This document shows, piece after piece, positions 57,874 through 64,000 of a stretch of 64,000 nt of DNA. A model generated the notes under the pieces. The model was not told the origin of the DNA, did not search any database, and saw only the letters and a list, made by a program, of their open reading frames with translations. This stretch comes from Amylostereum areolatum. Taxonomy: Eukaryota > Basidiomycota > Agaricomycetes > Russulales > Stereaceae. The DNA is taken from the NCBI GenBank assembly GCA_012932865.1, contig SAXG01000037.1, positions 1-64,000 of the forward strand, given 5' to 3'. How positions within the stretch are numbered: position 1 is the stretch's first letter; every line of letters starts with the position of its first letter. Position numbers and translations under genes: made by a program.

Positions 57874-58554
57874 GGGGGCTGGGAGTTGGGGAGAAGTGGG
57901 TACTGGGGAGGCGAGGGGGGATTCGCAGTTGTTGCCTTGGTCTCCAGTCAGGTCGTCCTTTTATGTTTGATATTCCCCGGTGAGTTCGCAGAAGAAACCC
58001 AATGCTCGAGCCCCACATGTGGTACATGAACGAATGTAGAGTTTCCGCCGGAAAGACATGAGTGCGTATCGCGCCGATGTGAGCGCAGAGCCACGCGCGC
58101 AAGGCGATCGGCGCGAGGCTACCTCGTAAGGACAAGGCTGCCAGTACTGGAGGGCTTATGGCGGTCTTCAAACCTTTGGAAAGTCGGGCGCAACAGGAAA
58201 CATAAAACACGGTCATCATCGCATGCGTTTGAGCTCCTCTGGCCATACAAACAACGAAGGCTCTATATCTGACGGAACACCATGAGTAGATGCACGAGAA
58301 CGAGAGCAAGCTTCGTCTTACCCAGTCATCAAGCCACCAATGTCCCCTACTGGTTATTCTGCCCACCGAGCGGGGGCGTGATGATGCACTGGGGAACGCC
58401 ACTTCACGAGGCCGCTGCGCACAATTGAAAAAAAGAAGCAAAGGAAAGGTTGAATCCTCGTGTATGTCCCGAGTCCGCCTGGCCGTACAAAGCTGATGAC
58501 TGACGCAACATGATGAACGCATCCACGAGAGAGCGGGCAGGCGTTATCCTGCAT
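57874..58554. other. Intergenic region, no gene supported
   Basis: A 294-codon minus frame (57638-58522) runs through here but overlaps the membrane protein in another frame and has no domain. I leave it out. Confidence 0.4.
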
Positions 58555-60046
58555 TCAGAAATGCGGTACGGCCGCGCCCCCGCCGCCTTGGCGCCATTTC
58601 CGTGTCGATACCGACGCCTCCATTCCCACCCTATCCTCCCTAAAGAAAGTCGTCCCCGTCGTCGTGGCTCTCGCACTGGTACGGGGCACGCCAAGCTCCA
58701 CCGTACGTATGGACGAACACGCGCTACTGGCACGCGACGATGCTCTGCTTCCTCCCAAAATCGCGACATCGCCCAGGTGCAGACGATACCGCCGCGGCAT
58801 GAGGCCCTTCCCAAAGCGTCGCGTGACGTGGTTTGCGCAGAGCAACCCCACGATGATGTTGAGGATGTGCAGCGGGACGAGCGCGAACACCGCTCCGTAT
58901 ATCGTGCGCAACATTTCCCGCTCGAACGCGAGCAGGGGTCCGCGACATCCCGGGAGGGGCGTGCGCGCGTAGCACGTCCCGGATGGGGCGGCGTTGTGAA
59001 GCGCATTTACCCATCCACAGCACGCCAAAGCGCTCTGGATGACCGTACGGGATTCGTAGGAGTACCAGTCATTCCAAGCCTCGCTCATCTTGCCGTCCAG
59101 GGAGTAGATCGATTTGCGATAGGTGAGATAACCGATCGATACGAAGGAGATGAATGCGGGGAAGAGTATGAGCACGTAGACGGCGAGGATCGGGCGTGAA
59201 TTGAGGAGAGTGCCGGTGAGGCCGAGGATAGACGCCATGAGGAGGAGGGAGGAGCTGAACGTGAGGAGGACAAATGGTGCCGAATCTGAGATGAGCAGGA
59301 AGGGTGCGGCGCGAAATGCTAAGGGGAAAAGGTTCGATGAGATGGAGGTTGATCGGTACAGCTGGACACATACCAGAGAACCACGTAAGAAGGGCGCAGA
59401 TCAGGCCAGCCAGGCCACAGGCGAAAACGGTGGTGACGCTGACCAGGAGACACCATTTGTGGGGCGTCCAACGGTCGCTCCATCCAATTCCAAGGCCGCT
59501 ATTCTCCGCCAACGCGGCCTTCATCTCGTTTTCGCTCCAACCACCAGCGCCGCCTCTTGCCTGCCTGCGACGATCGACCATCCCAGGAGGAAGGTTCCGG
59601 AGAGAGTGCGGTCGCACCCACTTTTGCGTAAACTTGTCCGTGGCGGATAGTGCTCCGGAGAGGGTGGTGAGAGACGATCGGGAGGATCGACTGGGAGATT
59701 CAACCACGTTGGACATGACCGTAGAGAGACGCTTTGATATGGTGGTTGCCCTAGAAAGAAACGCCGTGACGATTGTTGGTCTGGAGGGCTTCGTGCTTGG
59801 AAAGGATGTCGCGGAGCCCACGGTACGATCGCCTGCTAGACGCGGAGTCAGCGCAATGGGGCTGAGTGTAAGTTCTTCGTTTTCCTCCAGGATGCAGGGA
59901 GGCCGATTTGGGTTTGCATCGGTGATCGCATATGGTTGGGGAAACGGGTTCGTGGAGACCGTGTGGACAGCCCGTTGCGAGGGTTGGTGAGGGCGATGTC
60001 CAGCGACATCCAGCTGTGTTCCGTCGTCGTTCCGGGAAGGATGCAT
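58555..60046 (-). CDS. Tetraspanin-like protein
   Basis: Start is ATG 60046 (MHPSRNDDGTQLDVAG). A long Ser/Pro-rich cytosolic N terminus (about 190 residues) precedes the first helix (WCLLVSVTTVFACGLAGLIC). An intron leads to the second and third helices (LLISDSAPFVLLTFSSSLLL; ILAVYVLILFPAFISFVSIG). The outer loop has the tetraspanin CCG signature (IQSALACCGWVNALHN) with further Cys (GTCYA, LPGC), and the fourth helix is AVFALVPLHILNIIVGLLC. The basic tail ends at 58555. Tetraspanins organise membrane microdomains; long N termini occur in basidiomycete members. Loop and helices are complete. Confidence 0.8.
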
Positions 60047-61727
60047 GAAACTGCGAGGAAGAGGGGTAGGATGGGGACGAGGTGAAAGGAACGCGACTGA
60101 CGGACTCCGAGAACTGAAATAGTGTAGGAAATGTCAGTCTGGTTCGCAATGCAATGCAGTACCGGGACGCATACCGATGTCTCAAAGGTCTGCCATTCCA
60201 GCTGCTTAGCCCTTCCCGCGACCTTCAGCCCGGATTAAAATCGCATCCCGCTCTTCATGTCGTGATCTAGATAGAAAGCTGTTTGAAGCCCGAGGAGTCT
60301 CTGTCCTCCCGCACATAGCAAGATGGCGAGGATAGGGATATTTCGAAAAGAGCATGTACAAGTTCGGTACTAGAGGAAGTCGTTAGTCCGATGCGAATTC
60401 AATATCGAGGCAAAATCTTCAACTGACTCGTGAAGCATCGCACCGACGTCTTGTATTCATGCGAATGCGAGAGAAGAATCCCTTATAGCATACAGGGCAG
60501 GGCCCACACGAGAACGATAGAACAGGGCGTCGATGATGGTGGTGAAGACGATAGATATGTTGGTTATCCTCGAAGCGCCAAAATAAGTATTGTTATAGCA
60601 TCCTTAAATTACCGTCTCCGTGCCAGCCTCCCAACTCCGAGGACCTGAGCAAGCGCTGTCATAGGATCTGTCGGCCACACATCGAAAACGAAAGAATCCA
60701 GCTTCTCTGCCGCAAACTTCCTCACATCGGAACGTTATTAGAGGTGCTCGCGGGTGTCTTGTCCACACAACTCTCGGTTTTGTCTGACCGTCCTCCCTGT
60801 GCTTTGGTCAGGCTGTCATTGATTTTCTGGACGTGCATGCTTCCAAATTTACGAACATCAGTGATGTGTTCTCAAATCGGAGAGGATCACGGCACTCAAC
60901 CTTCACCTTACGGCGCGACAATTCATGACTAGCTCTACTTTCGGCACATTCACCAACCACCTCTCCTAGCCGAGGATACTGACACACCGTCAACTATACT
61001 CCCCTGCAAAGTTCATCGTCACTAGGGTGAATGCGTTATCCAGTACATGGTCTCTTCCGCGCGCGTTCCATCATCATGTCTTCTTCCATCTATCGTCTGT
61101 CCGTCACGCGTCATCCTTCAACACTATAAGGACAAGTCATCCTGTTTTCCACCGTGTTTTCCGGTGAAAAGCAGAAAAGCGGTGATTTACAAGGTGATAT
61201 CGCGAAGGAGGTGATTTGGACTGAAATCTACCGTGTTTGCTTCGAGCTCTTAGAGCGGTGTATATCACCCACCGAAATCATGTCCACTTGCACGCTGAAA
61301 ACTAGGTGAAAATGTACTGAAAAACAACAACACGGAAATTTTGTGTTCAACATGGCAAAATAAGGTGGTTTTCATTGTAGAATGGATGTGTGATATACAG
61401 AAAGCAGGGCCTCGGGTGATTGGGTGTATACTCTCCTTTCCTACCGCTGCTATGGTCCCTGAGACGACGTGTATGTACTGCATATACTGACAGCTCGTAG
61501 CCTGTTCTGTGCGCGAGGAGCAAGGATGGAGTGGGAACAGTGTGAGCGAGCGAGGAGAGAGTACCATAGGATACAGTCCGTCGATTGCGAGGGACTCGGC
61601 CGTGGGTAGAAAGTACGGTGTTGTTCCGCCAAACCCATCGTGTCTGCCATCCAGTGGGACGACACGCATGCACAGGAAAGATAGGCTGAGGAACGCGGTT
61701 AGTGACATTTCCCTTCTCGAGCACATA
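60047..61727. other. Long gene-poor region
   Basis: No supported gene over 1.7 kb. At about 61141-61320 there is an AT-richer stretch with several GGTGAT words and a small hairpin (TTTTCCACCG paired with CGGTGAAAA), possibly the remains of a small repeat element. Other frames are short. Confidence 0.4.
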
Positions 61728-61809
61728 CTACTCACCACCATGTAGCATGACACCCTCGTTCAATCCTCTTCCACTTCGAAATGCCAAAGATGGCGTCGTC
61801 AATCTTGTC

Positions 61810-62403
61810 CTAAGTCCGTGGGCGTGCTTCGATATTTTGACATGTGCACGCGAACTTCGAAAAGGGTTTGGCACCGTGTTCCGCAACCGTGATGAGAATA
61901 CTGGGATAGATGGGATGAACCGATTCAATCGCCATGCTCGTACCCGTACGACCTTGAGTCCGTACGACCTTGAGTCCTGTGCGTAAGCGGCGTCGAGCGA
62001 GGTGTGACTTGATCGTCGGATCTTGTCGCCTGTGTCGTAACGAGAGTAACGGTGGGGCTTGTTGTCGACGATCTCGACGTCGTAGCCAGGAGCAGTGTCG
62101 GGAGGGGTCGGGGGTGAGATGGAGGAGGCGTGGGAGGTCACAGGCCGCATGGTTGAAGTCAAGCGAGAGGGTGTGGGGGTGCTGGGCGAAGACAAAGGTG
62201 GCAGTGTTGATGGGGAGGGGGAGGGTGTAGGCAGCGGGTGGCGGCCCTGGCGGGAAAGAAGTACGGGATGGTGGCGAGGAGGGCATTGAGGAGTCGAAGA
62301 AGGTGGGGTTTGACGGCGAAAAATCTGAGGCAAGCATGAACGCGGAGACGAAAAGACGGTGGCGCGAGGAGCCCTTCGCGGCGAGGACGCCGCGACGCGT
62401 CAC
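61810..62403 (-). CDS. Hypothetical protein, weak model
   Basis: A minus frame from ATG 62403 reads MTRRGVLAAKGSSRHRL and goes on through Pro-rich sequence (SRTSFPPGPPPAAYTLPLPI). A second frame in the same place contains GYDVEIVDNKPHRYSRYD. They may be exons of one gene, but I could not settle the splice. No family is recognised. Confidence 0.25.
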   Translation of the reverse strand: MTRRGVLAAKGSSRHRLFVSAFMLASDFSPSNPTFFDSSMPSSPPSRTSFPPGPPPAAYTLPLPINTATFVFAQHPHTLSLDFNHAACDLPRLLHLTPDPSRHCSWLRRRDRRQQAPPLLSLRHRRQDPTIKSHLARRRLRTGLKVVRTQGRTGTSMAIESVHPIYPSILITVAEHGAKPFSKFACTCQNIEARPRT

Positions 62404-62766
62404 CGCCGGTCGGATAAGCGCCGACCGAGTTTCGATTTCAAAGGTCGAAAGATGACGGCCAAACCCTTTGAAACTTGGGATTCATAATTATATACATGCT
62501 TGCTATTGGGCAAAAATATAAATCAGACTTCGATTTCACGGAACGGGGAGCTACTGACCTGGGGACGACGAATGCGGCGCATGTAGTTTGACCAGCATGA
62601 ATCCGTACCGGGCCTGTACCAAAAATCCAACAGGACGACGGGATCCCGTCGTAGATTACTGTGCAGCGGGATGGGGTCCGGGGATCGTTTGGTAGACGGG
62701 ATTCTGTGTTTGTCAGTTATCATAGACCATGAATGAACCTAGTAGGCCTGCTCACCTCGGTGGAGC
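62404..62766. other. 3' flank of the transposase, no gene recognised
   Basis: It should contain the end of the transposon. I did not identify a terminal inverted repeat because the other end is outside the window. Confidence 0.3.
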
Positions 62767-64000
62767 TCAGTCGGGAACATAAACAGCCCGTGATAGGGCG
62801 CCGCTACGGTCAATGATTGCCCATCGTGAACCTGGGAGTGGTACCCGTCCAACCAGACATTCCACACAGGTAAGGTCGAAAAACTGTTCCGTTTCCGCCT
62901 CATCTTTGTAGTAGTGGATGTCGATGCCTGGGTCTGGGTGTCCGTTTTTCTCTGCATCGACGCACCGCCTAATTCCAGCTAGGAGGATAGCTTCGGGCTC
63001 TGTGGAGCCAATGAGAGGTGATGTTGGAACGTGGATAGCGTAGAGGTGTTGTAGGCGGCCGTAAAAGGTGACATTTTCATACTGAGGAGTGTGATTGCGG
63101 TGGCGGGCATGTACGTCGACCAATACTTGATACTGGGTGGAGAAATACATGAGTAACATGGAGACGTACGCATGATGGGAGCAAACGCACGCGTATATAT
63201 GTCATGTCTCGACGGTCATCCCTAGCTGAGTACAAATGCGCCGCAGAGATAGTGTCACCGTCGTTGATGCGAACCCGGGCGTACTCCTGTATTGATGCAT
63301 TCTTGACAAGATTCTTGAGGGTGGAAAAGTTGGCGGAAGGCACATTGTACCGCGTAGCGAGGGTCTTGGATAGACGAGTGAGGGTCGTTGCGTCGAGTAC
63401 TAGTACAGGGCGGATGACAGGAAGTAGGGCATATGTAGGATCTAGTGGCCACCACGAAGAAGTGAGCTGATGCACTGTAGCATGGATGATGCTATTCTTA
63501 CAATTAGGTGCAGTCAAGGACTGTGCGGGCAGGGTGCTTTCCGGGCGTGGATGGAGGCGAAGAACATCGCCATCTTCCAGACCATAAACAAGCATGACCT
63601 GGAACAGCTGTGCGCACTCGACGACATAGCGATCCAGGGAGGCATCGGGTCTTTTACGACTCTTGATAGCGGGGCGAATGAGGCCACAGTACCGTTCCAT
63701 GGGAAATGCCCAGTACGCCCATACCGGCCCACAAGCGAGAACAGAATCGGCGATATGGAGGAGGGCATGGATAGTGAGCGGGCACGTAGATAGGCGAGTA
63801 GGATTATACTGGTAATATAACCTGTGTAACGTAGACGATGTGAGCAGAACTTCGATGCAGCACTGAACTATACGCTCACTCTTCGAAGTGTTTGACCCAA
63901 TCAATGAACCCTTGCCGGAGTTGGTCAATTTCGTCGTATGTGATGGTAAATTGGAGACATGTGTGGAGAAGCTTGACGAGGGCTATAAAGTGATCGTAAT
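62767..64000 (-). mobile_element. Tnp2-like (CACTA) transposon, 3' part of the transposase gene
   Basis: The gene enters from the right edge. Its segments read VKLLHTCLQFTITYDEID, RQGFIDWVKHFEE, an intron, YQYNPTRLSTCPLTIHALLH, SVLACGPVWAYWAFPMERYC and PDASLDRYVVECAQLFQVML. After a further intron come YQVLVDVHARHRNHTPQY, RLQHLYAIHVPTSPLIGST and AIIDRSGALSRAVYVPD, with a stop at 62767. This order (helical block, W-FPxER-CG block, C-terminal domain) is that of the Tnp2-type transposases common in mushroom genomes. No frameshift is seen in this part, so the copy may be intact or young. The catalytic part lies outside the window. Confidence 0.75.

Noticed and set aside
57638..58522. 294-codon open frame on the minus strand
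   Set aside because: It overlaps the spliced membrane protein in another frame, has no domain and has a random, Cys/Trp/Arg-rich composition.

Overview
The window reads as nuclear DNA of a mushroom-forming basidiomycete (Agaricomycetes). Almost every gene is split by GT-AG introns of roughly 50-60 nt. F-box proteins are strongly expanded, and there is a Tnp2-like (CACTA) transposase end, a LINE fragment and several small inverted-repeat elements. Several gene families are known to me only from mushrooms. I saw no tRNA, rRNA or CRISPR array. All coding calls were made by eye from reading frames, splice signals and comparison of paralogs inside the window; exon edges are approximate unless stated.

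Layout. 0-10.4 kb: the tail of an unidentified plus-strand gene, then on the minus strand a WDR7/rabconnectin-3 beta-like WD40 gene, an F-box gene broken by an in-frame stop, and a LEA-2-like membrane protein. 10.6-16.1 kb: three paralogs of a mushroom F-box family, only one with a clear F-box. 16.5-19.9 kb: two small single-pass membrane proteins and a coiled-coil protein. 20.2-21.3 kb: a decayed carboxylesterase. 21.7-25.3 kb: two GC-rich metabolic genes, glucosamine-6-phosphate deaminase and an FMN-dependent alpha-hydroxyacid oxidase with a small inverted-repeat element in an intron. 25.7-29.9 kb: a repeat-rich stretch with a long foldback element and an inverted-repeat-bounded block holding a LINE tail and a RecQ-like helicase fragment.

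30.2-53 kb is the most interesting part. Seven genes there begin with what looks like the same small N-terminal domain. Three continue into an acidic linker and a C-terminal zinc-knuckle resembling the integrase H2C2 finger (30.3-31.4, 36.6-37.9, 38.3-39.5 kb). Three continue into a ubiquitin-like domain and a long conserved C-terminal region (39.7-41.2, 49.5-51.1, 51.3-53.0 kb). One is nearly the N-domain alone (46.2-46.9 kb). They lie among ordinary conserved genes: V-ATPase subunit c, a SUN-domain (SLP1-like) protein and ALG11. An F-box pseudogene split by a 288-bp inverted-repeat insertion lies next to the first of them.

53-64 kb: an F-box remnant flanked by an inverted repeat, an intact F-box gene, a single-pass membrane protein, a tetraspanin, a long gene-poor stretch, and the 3' part of a Tnp2-type transposase running off the right edge.

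Functional links are few. WDR7-like proteins regulate V-ATPase, whose c subunit gene is also here. ALG11, tetraspanin and SUN/SLP1 proteins act in the ER and membrane system. The F-box and ubiquitin-fold genes point to a locus rich in fast-changing ubiquitin-related genes, but a joint role is inference only.
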